Of a stretch of 64,000 nt of DNA, positions 1-15,800 are shown piece by piece (the stretch's first letter is position 1; each line of letters begins with the position of its first letter). The translations under genes were made by a program, and so were the position numbers. Where the stretch lies: positions 620,001 through 684,000 of the forward strand of contig JAIVEN010000040.1 of the NCBI GenBank assembly GCA_026686845.1, in the 5' to 3' direction. The notes under the pieces are model-generated. The model saw nothing but the letters and a program-made list of their open reading frames with translations, was not told the DNA's origin and searched no databases. The stretch is from Adenanthera pavonina (taxonomy: Eukaryota; Streptophyta; Magnoliopsida; Fabales; Fabaceae).

Positions 1-2189
1 TAAGGGAGCTAGAGAGTTTATACGGCTTACTCACAATGATTTGAGTCTAGTTGGAAGAAACGAGCCTAATTTGACTCCATCATGATGTCATTTTGGCCAA
101 AGAATCCAACTTTAAGAAAATGCATCGAAAAGCATCAAAATGTAAAACCTCACTACATTAGCAAAATGAAGTGACCTAGACACTTTATACGGCCTCCTCA
201 CAGCGATTTGAGCATAGTTTCATGAAATGAACATGATCAGATTTCTCCTTCACCTTATTTTATTCAAAAGTACATGGTTTCACGACATTCACCGTGACAC
301 TCCGGTGAGGAAAATCGAAACAAATTTCGAATTTTAAGCAAGCTAGAGTGTTTATACCGCTTACTCACAATGATTTGTGTCTAGTTGGAGGAAACGAGCT
401 CAATTTGACTCCGTCGTGGCGTCATTTTGCCCAAAGAATCCATTCTAAGACAATGCATCGAAAAGCATCAAAATGTAAAACCTCACGACATTAGCAACAT
501 GAAGTGACCTAGATACTTTATACGGCTTCCTCACAGCGATTTGAGCATAGTTTCACGAAATGACCATAATCGGATTCCTCTTTAACCTTATTTTGTTCAA
601 AAGTACCGGGTTTCATGACATTCACCATGATACTTCGGCCAAGAAACTAGTACAAAATTTGGAATTTGAAGCAATCTAGAGAGTTTATACTGCTTACTCA
701 CAACGATTTGTGTCTAGTTGGAAGAAACGAGCTTAATTTCACTCCGTCATGATGTCATTTTGGCCAAAGAATCCAACTTTAAGACAATGCATCGAAAAGC
801 ATCAAAATGTAAAACCTCACGACATTAGCAACATGAAGTGACCTAGACACTTTATACGGCTTCCTCACAGCGATTTGAGCATAGTTTCACGAAATGACCG
901 TAATCAGATTCCTCTTTAACCTTATTTTGTTCAAAAGTACCGGGTTTCATGACATTCACCACGATACTCCGGCCAAGAAAATCGTACAAAATTTGGAATT
1001 TGAAGCAATCTAGAGAGTTTATACTGCATACTCACAACGATTTGTGTCTAGTTGGAAGAAACGAGCTCAATTAGACTCCGTTATGGCGTCATTTTGGCCA
1101 AAAAATCCGTCTTTAAGAAAATGCATTGAAAAGCATCAAAATGTAAAACCTCGCGACATTAGCAAAATGAAGTGACCTAGACACTTTATACGGCTTCCTC
1201 ACAGCGATTTGAGCATAGTTTCATGAAATGAACATAATCGGATTTCTCCTTCACCTGATTTTATTCAAAAGTACATGGTTTCACGACATTCACCGTGACA
1301 CTCCAGCGAGCAAAATCGAAAAAAATTTTGAATTTTAAGCAAGCTAGAGAGTTTATACCGCTTACTCACAATAATTTGTGTCTAGTTGGAGGAAACGAGC
1401 TCAATTTGACTCCGTCGTGGCGTCATTTTGCCCAAAGAATCCATCTTTAAGACAATGCATTGAAAAGCATCAAAATGTAAAACCTCACTATATTAGCAAC
1501 ATGAAGTGACCTAGACCCTTTATACGGCTTCCTCACAGCGATTTGAGCATGGTTTCAAGAAATGAACCCAATCGGATTCCTCTTTCACCTGATTCTATTC
1601 AAAAGTACCAAGTTTCACGAAGTTCACCGCGATACTCTGTTGAAGAAAATCGTACAAAATTTGGAATTTTAAGCAAGTTAGAGAGTTTATACGGCTTACT
1701 CACAACGATTTTGGTGTAGTGGGAAGAAACGAGCCCAATTTGACTCCATCATGATGTCATTTTGGCCAAAGAATCCAACTTTAAGACAATGCATCGAAAA
1801 GCATCAAAATGTAAAACCTCACAACATTAGCAACATGAAGTGACCTAGACACTTTATACGGCTTCCTCACAGCGATTTGAGCATAGTTTCACGTAATGAC
1901 CATAATCGGATTCCTCTTTAACCTTATTTTGTTCAAAAGTAATGGGTTTCATGACATTCACCACGATACTCCGGCCAAGAAAATAGTACAAAATTTGGAA
2001 TTTGAAGCAATCTAGAGAGTTTATACTGCTTACTCACAACGATTTGTGTCTAGTTGGAAGAAACGAGGTCAATTTCACTCCGTTATGGCGTCATTTTGGC
2101 CAAAGAATCCAACTTTATGAAAATGCATTGAAAAGCATCAAAATGTAAAACCTCACGACATTAGCAAAATGAAGTGACCTAGACACTTT

Positions 2190-4850
2190 ATACAGCTTCG
2201 TCACAGCGATTTGAGCATAGTTTCATGAAATGAACATAATCAGATTTCTCCTTCACCTGATTTTATTCTAAAGTACATGGTTTCACGACATTCACCGTGA
2301 CACTCCAGCGAGCAAAATCGAATAAAATTTTGAATTTTAAGCAAGCTGTAGAGTTTACACCGCTTACTCACAACAATTTGTGTCTAGTTGGAGGAAACGA
2401 GCTCAATTTGACTCCGTCGTGGCGTCATTTTGCCCAAAGAATCCATCTTTAAGACAATGCATCGAAAAGCATCAAAATGTAAAACCTCATGACATTAGCA
2501 ACATGAAGTGACCTAGACCCTTTATACGGCTTCCTCACAGCGATTTGAGCATAGTTTCAAGAAATGAACCCAATCGGATTCCTCTTTCACCTGATTCTAT
2601 TCAAAAGTACCGAGTTTCATGAAGTTCACCGCGATACTCTATTGAAGAAAATCGTACAAAATTTGGAATTTTAAGCAATTTAGAGAGTTTATACGGCTTA
2701 CTCACAACGATTTTGGTGTAGTTGGAAGAAATGAGCCCAATTTGACTCCATCATGATGTCATTTTGGCCAAAGAATCCAACTTTAAGACAATGCATCGAA
2801 AAGCATCAAAATGTAAAACCTCACGACATTAGCAACATGAAGTGACCTAGACACTTTATACGGCTTCCTCACAGCGATTTGAGCATAGTTTCACGTAATG
2901 ACCATAATTGGATTCCTCTTTAACCTTATTTTGTTCAAAAGTACTTTGTTTCATGACATTCACCACCATACTCCAGCCAAGAAAATAGTACAAAATTTGG
3001 AATTTGAAGCAATCTAGAGAGTTTATACTGCTTACTCACAACGATTTGTGTCTAGTTGGAAGAAACGAGCTCAATTTCACTCCGTTATGGCGTCATTTTG
3101 GCCAAAGAATCCAACTTTATGAAAATGCATTGAAAAGCATCAAAATGTAAAACCTCACGACATTAGCAAAATGAAGTGACCTAGACACTTTATACAGCTT
3201 CGTCATGCGATTTGAGCATTGTTTCATGAAATGAACATAATCGGATTTCTCCTTCACCTGATTTTATTCAAAAGTACATGGTTTCATGACATTCACCGTG
3301 ACACTCCAGCAAGCAGAATCGAAAAAAGTTTTGAATTTTAAGCAAGCTAGAGAGTTTATACCGCTTACTCACAACAATTTGTGACTAGTTGGAGGAAACG
3401 AGCTCAATTTGACTCCGTCGTGACGTCATTTTGCCCAAAGAATCCATCTTTAAGACAATGCATCGAAAAGCATCAAAATGTAACACCTCACGACATTAGC
3501 AACATGAAGTGACCTAGACACTTTGTACAGCTTCGTCACAGTGATTTGAGCATAGTTTCATGAAATGAACATAATCAGATTTCTCCTTCACCTGATTTTA
3601 TTCTAAAGTACATGGTTTCACGACATTCACCGTGACGCTCCAGCGAGCAAAATCGAATAAAATTTTGAATTTTAAGCAAGCTGTAGAGTTTATACCGCTT
3701 ACTCACAACAATTTGTGTCTAGTTGGAGGAAACGACCTCAATTTGACTCCGTCGTGGCGTCATTTTGCCCAAAGAATCCATCTTTAAGACAATGCATCGA
3801 AAAGCATCAAAATGTAAAACCTCATGACATTAGCAACATGAAGTGACCTAGACCCTTTATACGGCTTCCTCACAGCGATTTGAGCATAGTTTCAAGAAAT
3901 GAACCCAATCGGATTCCTCTTTCACCTGATTCTATTCAAAAGTACCGAGTTTCATGAAGTTCACCGCGATACTCTATTGAAGAAAATCGTACAAAATTTG
4001 GAATTTTAAGCAATTTAGAGAGTTTATACGGCTTACTCACAACGATTTTGGTGTAGTTGGAAGAAACGAGCCCAATTTGACTCCATCATGATGTCATTTT
4101 GGCCAAAGAATCCAACTTTAAGACAATGCATCGAAAAGCATCAAAATGTAAAACCTCACCACATTAGCAACATGAAGTGACCTAGACACTTTATACGGCT
4201 TCCTCACAGCGATTTGAGCATAGTTTCACGTAATGACCATAATCGGATTCCTCTTTAACCTTATTTTGTTCAAAAGTACTGGGTTTCATGACATTCACCA
4301 CCATACTCCAGCCAAGAAAATAGTACAAAATTTGGAATTTGAAGCAATCTAGAGAGTTTATACTGCTTACTCACAACGATTTGTGTCTAGTTGGAAGAAA
4401 CGAGCTCAATTTCACTCCGTTATGGCGTCATTTTGGCCAAAGAATCCAACTTTATGAAAATGCATTGAAAAGCATCAAAATGTAAAACCTCACGACATTA
4501 GCAAAATGAAGTGACCTAGACACTTTATACAGCTTCGTCATGCGATTTGAGCATTGTTTCATGAAATGAACATAATCGGATTTCTCCTTCACCTGATTTT
4601 ATTCAAAAGTACATGGTTTCACGACATTCACCGTGACACTCCAGCGAGCAAAATCGAAAAAAGTTTTGAATTTTAAGCAAGCTAGAGAGTTTATACCGCT
4701 TACTCACAACAATTTGTGTCTAGTTGGAGGAAACGAGCTCAATTTGACTCCGTCGTGACGTCATTTTGCCCAAAGAACCCATCTTTAAGACAATGCATCG
4801 AAAAGCATCAAAATGTAACACCTCACGACATTAGCAACATGAAGTGACCT
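2190..4850 (+). repeat. Tandem duplication of a 4-dimer block (about 1336 bp)
   Basis: Rare variants recur at an offset of 1335-1336 bp (4 x 334). Examples are 'gcaagctgtagag' at 2338 and 3674, 'ttctaaagtacatgg' near 2267 and 3603, the deleted form 'cttcgtcatgcgattt' near 3197 and 4532, and 'aacacctcacgac' near 3482 and 4818. The second copy loses agreement near 4850. This is an octameric higher-order unit counted in 167-bp monomers. Confidence 0.75.
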
Positions 4851-7800
4851 AAACCCTTTATACGGCTTCCTCACAGCGATTTGAGCATAGTTTCAAGAAA
4901 TGAACCCAATCGGATTCCTCTTTCACCTGATTCTATTCAAAAGTACCGAGTTTCATGAAGTTCACCGCGATACTCCGTTGAAGAAAATCGTACAAAATTT
5001 GGAATTTTAAGCAAGTTAGAGAGTTTATACGGCTTACTCACAACGATTTTGGTCTAGTTGGAAGAAACGAGCCCAATTTGACTCCATCATGATGTCATTT
5101 TGGCCAAAGAATCCAACTTTAAGACAATGCATCGAAAAGCATCAAAATGTAAAACCTCACGACATTAGCAACATGAAGTGACCTAGACACTTTATACGGC
5201 TTCCTCACAGCGATTTGAGCATTGTTTCATGAAATGAACCTAATCGGATTTCTCCTTCACCTGATTTTATTCAAAAGTACATGGTTTCACGACATTCACC
5301 GTGACACTCCGGCGAGGAATATCAAAAAAAATTTGGAATTTTAAGCAAGCTAGAGAGTTTATACCGCTTACTCACAACGATTTGCGTCTAGTTGGAGGAA
5401 ACGAGCTTAATTTGACTCCGTCATGGTGTCATTTTGCCCAAAGAATCCATCTTTAAGACAATGCATCGAAAAGCATCAAAATGTAACACCTCACGACATT
5501 AGCAACATGAAGTGACCTAGACCCTTTATACGGCTTCCTTACAGCGATTTGAGCATAGTTTCAAGAAATGAACCCAATCGGATTCCTCTTTCACCTGATT
5601 CTATTCAAAAGTACCGAGTTTCATGAAGTTCACCGCGATACTCCGTTGAAGAAAATCGTACAAAATTTGGAATTTTAAGCAAGTTAGAGAGTTTATACGG
5701 CTTACTCACAACGATTTTGGTCTAGTTGGAAGAAACGAGCCCAATTTGACTCCATCATGATGTCATTTTGGCCAAAGAATCCAACTTTAAGACAACGCAT
5801 CGAAAAGCATCAAAATGTAAAACCTCACGACATTAGCAACATGAAGTGACCTAGACACTTTATACGGCTTCCTCACAGCGATTTGAGCATAGTTTCACGA
5901 AATGACCATTATCGGATTCCTCTTTAACCTTATTTTGTTCAAAAGTACCGGGTTTCATGACATTCACCATGATACTTCGGCCAAGAAACTAGTACAAAAT
6001 TTGGAATTTGAAGCAATCTAGAGAGTTTATACTGCTTACTCACAACGATTTGTGTCTAGTTGGAAGAAACGAGCCCAATTTCACTCCGTCATGATGTCAT
6101 TTTGGCCAAAGAATCCAACTTTAAGACAATGCATCAGAAAAGCATCAAAATGTAAAACCTCATGACATTAGCAACATGAAGTGACCTAGACACTTTATAC
6201 GGCTTCCTCACAGCGATTTGAGCATTGTTTCATGAAATGAACCTAATCGGATTTCTCCTTCACCTGATTTTATTCAAAAGTACATGGTTTCACGACATTC
6301 ACCGTGACACTCCGGCGAGGAATATCAAAAAAAATTTTGAATTTTAAGCAAGCTAGAGAGTTTATACCGCTTACTCACAACGATTTGCGTCTAGTTGGAG
6401 GAAACGAGCTTAATTTGACTCCGTCGTGGCGTCATTTTGCCCAAAGAATCCATCTTTAAGACAATGCATCAAAAAGCATCAAAATGTAACACCTCACGAC
6501 ATTAGCAACATGAAGTGACCTAGACACTTTATACGGCTTCCTCACAGCGATTTGAGCATAGTTTCAAGAAATGAACCCAATCGGATTCCTCTTTCACCTG
6601 ATTCTATTCAAAAGTACCGAGTTTCATGAAGTTCACCGCAATACTCCGTTGAAGAAAATCGTACAAAATTTGGAATTTGAAGCAATCTAGAGAGTTTATA
6701 CTGCATACTCACAACGATTTGTGTCTAGTTGGAAGAAATGAGCTCAATTAGACTCCATTATGGCGTCATTTTGGCCAAAGAATCCGTCTTTAAGAAAATG
6801 CATTGAAAAGCATCAAAATGTAAAACCTCGCGACAGTAGCAAAATGAATTGACCTAGACACTTTATACGGCTTCCTCACAGCGATTTGAGCATTGTTTCA
6901 TGAAATGAACCTAATCGGATTTCTCCTTCACCTGATTTTATTCAAAAGTACATGGTTTCACGACATTCACCGTGACACTCAGGCGAGGAATATAAAAAAA
7001 AATTTGGAATTTTAAGCAAGCTAGAGAGTTTATACCGCTTACTCACAACGATTTGCGTCTAGTTGGAGGAAACGAGCTTAATTTGACTCCGTCGTGGCGT
7101 CATTTTGCCCAAAGAATCCATCTTTAAGACAATGCATCGAAAAGCATCAAAATGTAAAACCTCACGACATTAGCAACATGAAGGGACCTAGACACTTTAT
7201 ACGGCTTCCTCACAGCGATTTGAGCATAGTTTCACGAAAAGACCGTAATCGGATTCCTCTTTAACCTTATTTTGTTCAAAAGTACCGGGTTTCATGACAT
7301 TCACCACGATACTCCGGCCAAGAAAATCGTACAAAATTTGGAATTTGAAGCAATCTAGAGAGTTTATATTGCATACTCACAACGATTTGTGTCTAGTTGG
7401 AAGAAATGAGCTCAATTAGACTCCATTATGGCGTCATTTTGGCCAAAGAATCCGTCTTTAAGAAAATGCATTGAAAAGCATCAAAATGTAAAACCTCGCG
7501 ACATTAGCAAAATGAATTGACCTAGACACTTTATACGGCTTCCTCACAGCGATTTGAGCATTGTTTCATGAAATGAACCTAATCGGATTTCTCCTTCACC
7601 TGATTTTATTCAAAAGTACATGGTTTCACGACATTCACCGTGACACTCCAGCGAGGAATATAAAAAAAAATTTGGAATTTTAAGCAAGCTAGAGAGTTTA
7701 TACCGCTTACTCACAACGATTTGCGTCTAGTTGGAGGAAACGAGCTTAATTTGACTCCGTCGTGGCGTCATTTTGCCCAAAGAATCCATCTTTAAGACAA

Positions 7801-9889
7801 TGCATCGAAAAGCATCAAAATGTAAAACCTCACGACATTAGCAACATGAAGTGACCTAGATCCTTTATACGGCTTCCTCACAGCGATTTGAGCATAGTTT
7901 CAAGAAATGAACCCAATCGGATTCCTCTTTCACCTGATTCTATTCAAAAGTACCGAGTTTGATGAAGTTCACCGCGATACTCTGTTGAAGAAAATCGTAC
8001 AAAATTTGGAATTTTAAGCAATTTAGAGAGTTTATACGGCTTACTCACAACGATTTTGGTGTAGTTGGAAGAAACGAGCCCAATTTGACTCCATCATGAT
8101 GTCATTTTGGCCAAAGAATCCAACTTTAAGACAATGCATCGAAAAGCATCAAAATGTAAAACCTCACCACATTAGCAACATGAAGTGACCTAGACACTTT
8201 ATACGGCTTCCTCACAGCGATTTGAGCATAGTTTCACGTAATGACCATAATCGGATTCCTCTTTAACCGTATTTTGTTCAAAAGTACTGGGTTTCATGAC
8301 ATTCACCACGATACTCCAGCCAAGAAAATAGTACCAAATTTGGAATTTGAAGCAATCTAGAGAGTTTATACTGCTTACTCACAACGATTTGTGTCTAGTT
8401 GGAAGAAACGAGCTCAATTTCACTCCGTTATGGCGTCATTTTGGCCAAAGAATCCGTCTTTAAGAAAATGCATTGAAAAGCATCAAAATGTAAAACCTCA
8501 CGACATTAGCAAAATGAAGTGACCTAGACACTTTATACAGCTTCGTCACAGCGATTTGAGCATTGTTTCATGAAATGAACATAATCGGATTTCTCCTTCA
8601 CCTGATTTTATTCAAAAGTACATGGTTTCACGACATTCACCGTGACACTCCAGCGAGCAAAATTGAAAAAAGTTTTGAATTTTAAGCAAGCTAGAGAGTT
8701 TATACCGCTTACTCACAACAATTTGTGTCTAGTTGGAGGAAACGAGCTCAATTTGACTCCGTCGTGACGTCATTTTGCCCAAAGAATCCATCTTTAAGAC
8801 AATGCATCGAAAAGCATCAAAATGTAACACCTCACGACATTAGCAACATGAAGTGACCTAGACCCTTTATACGGCTTCCTCACAGCGATTTCAGCATAGT
8901 TTCAAGAAATGAACCCAATCGGATTTCTCTTTCACCTTATTCTATTCAAAAGTACCGAGTTTCATGAAGTTCACCGCGATACTCCGTTGAAGAAAATCGT
9001 ACAAAATTTGGAATTTTAAGCAAGTTAGAGAGTTTATACGGCTTACTCACAACGATTTTGGTCTAGTTGGAAGAAACGAGCCCAATTTGACTCCATCATG
9101 ATGTCATTTTGGCCAAAGAATCCAACTTTAAGACAATGCATCGAAAAGCATCAAAATGTAAAACCTCACGACATTAGCAACATGAAGTGACCTAGACACT
9201 TTATACGGCTTCCTCACAGCGATTTGAGCATAGTTTCACGAAATGAACCTAATCGGATTTCTCCTTCACCTGATTTTATTCAAAAGTACATGGTTTCACG
9301 ACATTCACCGTGACACTCCGGCGAGGAATATCAAAAAAAGTTTTGAATTTTAAGCAAGCTAGAGAGTTTATACCGCTTACTCACAACAATTTGTGTCTAG
9401 TTGTAGGAAACGAGCTCAATTTGACTCCGTCGTGACGTCATTTTGCCCAAAGAATCCATCTTTAAGACAATGCATCGAAAAGCATCAAAATGTAACACCT
9501 CACGACATTAGCAACATGAAGTGACCTAGACCCTTTATACGGCTTCCTCACAGCGATTTGAGCATAGTTTCAAGAAATGAACCCAATCGGATTTCTCTTT
9601 CACCTGATTCTATTCAAAAGTACCGAGTTTCATGAAGTTCACCGCGATACTCCGTTGAAGAAAATCGTACAAAATTTGGAATTTTAAGCAAGTTAGAGAG
9701 TTTATACGGCTTACTCACAACGATTTTGGTCTAGTTGGAAGAAACGAGCCCAATTTGACTCCATCATGATGTCATTTTGGCCAAATAATCCAACTTTAAG
9801 ACAATGCATCGAAAAGCATCAAAATGTAAAACCTCACGACATTAGCAACATGAAGTGACCTAGACACTTTATACGGCTTCCTCACAGCG

Positions 9890-12800
9890 ATTTGAGCATA
9901 GTTTCACGAAATGAACCTAATCGGATTTCTCCTTCACCTGATTTTATTCAAAAGTACATGGTTTCACGACATTCACCGTGACACTCCAGCGAGCAAAATC
10001 GAAAAAAATTTTGAATTTTAAGCAAGCTAGAGAGTTTATACGGCTTACTCACAACAATTTGTGTCTAGTTGGAGGAAACGAGCTCAATTTGACTCTGTCG
10101 TGACGTCATTTTGCTCAAAGAATCCATATTTAAGACAATGCATCGAAAAGCATCAAAATGTAACACCTTACGACATTAGCAACATGAAGTGACCTAGACC
10201 CTTTATACGGCTTCCTCACAGCGATTTGAGCATAGTTTCAAGAAATGAACCCAATCGGATTCCTCTTTCACCTGATTCTATTCAAAAGTACCGAGTTTCA
10301 TGAAGTTCACCGCGATACTCCGTTGAAGAAAATCGTACAAAATTTGGAATTTTAAGCAAGTTAGAGAGTTTATACGGCTTACTCACAACGATTTTGGTCT
10401 AGTTGAAAGAAACGAGCCCAATTTGACTCCATCATGATGTCATTTTGGCCAAAGAATCCAACTTTAAGACAATGCATCGAAAAGCATCAAAATGTAAAAC
10501 CTCACGACATTAGCAACATGAAGTGACCTAGACACTTTATACGGCTTCGTCACAGCGATTTGAGCATAGTTTCACGAAATGACCATTATCGGATTCCTCT
10601 TTAACCTTATTTTGTTCAAAAGTACCGGGTTTCATGACATTCACCGTGACACTCCAGCGAGCAAAATCGAAAAAAATTTTGAATTTTAAGCAAGCTGTAG
10701 AGTTTATACCGCTTACTCACAACAATTTGTGTCTAGTTGGAGGAAACGAGCTCAATTTGACTCCGTCGTGGCGTCATTTTGCCCAAAGAATCCAACTTTA
10801 AGACAATGCATCGAATAGCCTCAAAATGTAAAACCTCATGACATTAGCAACATGAAGTGACCTAGACCCTTTATACGGCTTCGTCACAGCGATTTGAGCA
10901 TAGTTTCACGTAATGACCATAATCGGATTCCTCTTTAACCTTATTTTGTTCAAAAGTACTGGGTTTCATGACATTCACCACGATACTCCAGCCAAGAAAA
11001 TAGTACAAAATTTGGAATTTGAAGCAATCTAGAGAGTTTATACTGCTTACTCACAACGATTTGTGTCTAGTTGGAAGAAACGAGCTCAATTTCACTCCGT
11101 TATGGCGTCATTTTGGCCAAAGAATCCAACTTTATGAAAATGCATTGAAAAGCATCAAAATGTAAAACCTCACGACATTAGCAAAATGAAGTGACCTAGA
11201 CACTTTATACAGCTTCGTCACAGCGATTTGAGCATTGTTTCATGAAATGAACATAATCGGATTTCTCCTTCACCTGATTTTATTCAAAAGTACATGGTTT
11301 CACGACATTCACCGTGACACTCCTGCGAGCAAAATCGAAAAAAGTTTTGAATTTTAAGCAAGCTAGAGAGTTTATACCGCTTACTCACAACAATTTGTGT
11401 CTAGTTGGAGGAAACGAGCTCAATTTGACTCCGTCGTGACGTCATTTTGCCCAAAGAATCCATCTTTAAGACAATGCATCGAAAAGCATCAAAATGTAAC
11501 ACCTCACGACATTAGCAACATGAAGTGACCTAGACCCTTTATACGGCTTCCTCACAGCGATTTGAGCATAGTTTCAAGAAATGAACCCAATCGGATTTCT
11601 CTTTCACCTGATTCTATTCAAAAGTACCGAGTTTCATGAAGTTCACCGCGATACTCCGTTGAAGAAAATCGTACAAAATTTGGAATTTTAAGTAAGTTAG
11701 AGAGTTTATACGGCTTACTCACAACGATTTTGGTCTAGTTGGAAGAAACGAGCCCAATTTGACTCCATCATGATGTCATTTTGGCCAAAGAATCCAACTT
11801 TAAGACAATGCATCGAAAAGCATCAAAATGTAAAACCTCACGACATTAGCAACATGAAGTGACCTAGACACTTTATACGGCTTCCTCACAGCGATTTGAG
11901 CATAGTTTCACGAAATGAACCTAATCGGATTTCTCCTTCACCTGATTTTATTCAAAAGTACATGGTTTCACGACATTCACCGTGAGAGTCCAGCGAGCAA
12001 AATCGAAAAAAATTTTGAATTTTAACCAAGCTAGAGAGTTTGTACCGCTTACTCACAACAATTTGTGTCTAGTTGGAGGAAACGAGCTCAATTTGACTCC
12101 GTCGTGATGTCATTTTGCCCAAAGAATCCATCTTTAAGACAATGCATCGAAAAGCATCAAAATGTAACACCTCACGACATTAGCAACATGAAGTGACCTA
12201 GACCCTTTATACGGCTTCCTCACAGTGATTTGAGCATAGTTTCAAGAAATGAACCCAATCGGATTCCTCTTTCACCTGATTCTATTCAAAAGTACCGAGT
12301 TTCATGAAGTTCACCGCGATACTCCGTTGACGAAAATCGTACAAAATTTGGAATTTTAAGCAAGTGAGAGAGTTTATACGGCTTACTCACAACGATTTTG
12401 GTCTAGTTGAAAGAAACGAGCCCAATTTGACTCCATCATGATGTCATTTTGGCCAAAGAATCCAACTTTAAGACAATGCATCGAAAAGCATCAAAATGTA
12501 AAACCTCACGACATTAGCAACATGAAGTGACCTAGACACTTTATACGGCTTCCTCACAGCGATTTGAGCATAGTTTCACGAAATGAACCTAATCGGATTT
12601 CTCCTTCACCTGATTTTATTCAAAAGTACATGGTTTCACGACATTCACCGTGACACTCCAGCGAGCAAAATCGAAAAAAATTTTGAATTTTAAGCAAGCT
12701 AGAGAGTTTATACGGCTTACTCACAACAATTTGTGTCTAGTTGGAGGAAACGAGCTCAATTTGACTCTGTCGTGACGTCATTTTGCTCAAAGAATCCATA

Positions 12801-15800
12801 TTTAAGACAATGCATCGAAAAGCATCAAAATGTAACACCTTACGACATTAGCAACATGAAGTGACCTAGACCCTTTATACGGCTTCCTCACAGCGATTTG
12901 AGCATAGTTTCAAGAAATGAACCCAATCGGATTCCTCTTTCACCTGATTCTATTCAAAAGTACCGAGTTTCATGAAGTTCACCGCGATACTCCGTTGAAG
13001 AAAATCGTACAAAATTTGGAATTTTAAGCAAGTTAGAGAGTTTATACGGGTTACTCACAACGATTTTGGTCTAGTTGAAAGAAACGAGCCCAATTTGACT
13101 CCATCATGATGTCATTTTGGCCAAAGAATCCAACTTTAAGACAATGCATCGAAAAGCATCAAAATGTAAAACCTCACGACATTAGCAACATGAAGTGACC
13201 TAGACACTTTATACGGCTTCGTCACAGCGATTTGAGCATAGTTTCACGAAATGACCATTATCGGATTCCTCTTTAACCTTATTTTGTTCAAAAGTACCGG
13301 GTTTCATGACATTCACCGTGACACTCCAGCGAGCAAAATCGAAAAAAATTTTGAATTTTAAGCAAGCTGTAGAGTTTATACCGCTTACTCACAACAATTT
13401 GTGTCTAGTTGGAGGAAACGAGCTCAATTTGACTCCGTCGTGGCGTCATTTTGCCCAAAGAATCCAACTTTAAGACAATGCATCGAATAGCCTCAAAATT
13501 TAAAACCTCATGACATTAGCAACATGAAGTGACCTAGACCCTTTATACGGCTTCGTCACAGCGATTTGAGCATAGTTTCACGTAATGACCATAATCGGAT
13601 TCCTCTTTAACCTTATTTTGTTCAAAAGTATTGGGTTTCATGACATTCACCACGATACTCCAGCCAAGAAAATAGTACAAAATTTGGAATTTGAAGCAAT
13701 CTAGAGAGTTTATACTGCTTACTCACAACGATTTGTGTCTAGTTGGAAGAAACGAGCTCAATTTCACTCCGTTATGGCGTCATTTTGGCCAAAGAATCCA
13801 ACTTTATGAAAATGCATTGAAAAGCATCAAAATGTAAAACCTCACGACATTAGCAAAATGAAGTGACCTAGACACTTTATACAGCTTCGTCACAGCGATT
13901 TGAGCATTGTTTCATGAAATGAACATAATCGGATTTCTCCTTCACCTGATTTTATTCAAAAGTACATGGTTTCACGACATTCACCGTGACACTCCTGCGA
14001 GCAAAATCGAAAAAAGTTTTGAATTTTAAGCAAGCTAGAGAGTTTATACCGCTTACTCACAACAATTTGTGTCTAGTTGGAGGAAACGAGCTCAATTTGA
14101 CTCCGTCGTGACGTCATTTTGCCCAAAGAATCCATCTTTAAGACAATGCATCGAAAAGCATCAAAATGTAACACCTCACGACATTAGCAACATGAAGTGA
14201 CCTAGACCCTTTATACGGCTTCCTCACAGCGATTTGAGCATAGTTTCAAGAAATGAACCCAATCGGATTTCTCTTTCACCTGAGTCTATTCAAAAGTACC
14301 GAGTTTCATGAAGTTCACCGCGATACTCCGTTGAAGAAAATCGTACAAAATTTGGAATTTTAAGTAAGTTAGAGAGTTTATACGGCTTACTCACAACGAT
14401 TTTGGTCTAGTTGGAAGAAACGAGCCCAATTTGACTCCATCATGATGTCATTTTGGCCAAAGAATCCAACTTTAAGACAATGCATCGAAAAGCATCAAAA
14501 TGTAAAACCTCACGACATTAGCAACATGAAGTGACCTAGACACTTTATACGGCTTCCTCACAGCGATTTGAGCATAGTTTCACGAAATGAACCTAATCGG
14601 ATTTCTCCTTCACCTGATTTTATTCAAAAGTACATGGTTTCACGACATTCACCGTGACACTCCAGCGAGCAAAATCGAAAAAAATTTTGAATTTTAAGCA
14701 AGCTAGAGAGTTTGTACCGCTTACTCACAACAATTTGTGTCTAGTTGGAGGAAACGAGCTCAATTTGACTTCGTCGTGATGTCATTTTGCCCAAAGAATC
14801 CATCTTTAAGACAATGCATCGAAAAGCATCAAAATGTAACACCTCACGACATTAGCAACATGAAGTGACCTAGACCCTTTATACGGCTTCCTCACAGTGA
14901 TTTGAGCATAGTTTCAAGAAATGAACCCAATCGGATTCCTCTTTCACCTGATTCTATTCAAAAGTACCGAGTTTCATGAAGTTCACCGCGATACTCCGTT
15001 GAAGAAAATCGTACAAAATTTGGAATTTTAAGCAAGTTAGAGAGTTTATACGGCTTACTCACAACGATTTTGGTCTAGTTGAAAGAAACGAGCCCAATTT
15101 GACTCCATCATGATGTCATTTTGGCCAAAGAATCCAACTTTAAGACAATGCATCGAAAAGCATCAAAATGTAAAACCTCACGACATTAGCAACATGAAGT
15201 GACCTAGACACTTTATACGGCTTCGTCACAGCGATTTGAGCATAGTTTCACGAAATGACCATTATCGGATTCCTCTTTAACCTTATTTTGTTCAAAAGTA
15301 CCGGGTTTCATGACATTCACCGTGACACTCCAGCGAGCAAAATTGAAAAAAATTTTGAATTTTAAGCAAGCTGTAGAGTTTATACCGCTTACTCACAACA
15401 ATTTGTGTCTAGTTGGAGGAAACGAGCTCAATTTGACTCCGTCGTGGCGTCATTTTGCCCAAAGAATCCAACTTTAAGACAATGCATAGAAAAGCCTCAA
15501 AATGTAAAACCTCATGACATTAGCAACATGAAGTGACCTAGACCCTTTATACGGCTTCGTCACAGCGATTTGAGCATAGTTTCACGTAATGACCATAATC
15601 GGATTCCTCTTTAACCTTATTTTGTTCAAAAGTACTGGGTTTCATGACATTCACCACGATACTCCAGCCAAGAAAATAGTACAAAATTTGGAATTTGAAG
15701 CAATCTAGAGAGTTTATACTGCTTACTCACAACGATTTGTGTCTAGTTGGAAGAAACGAGCTCAATTTCACTCCGTTATGGCGTCATTTTGGCCAAAGAA

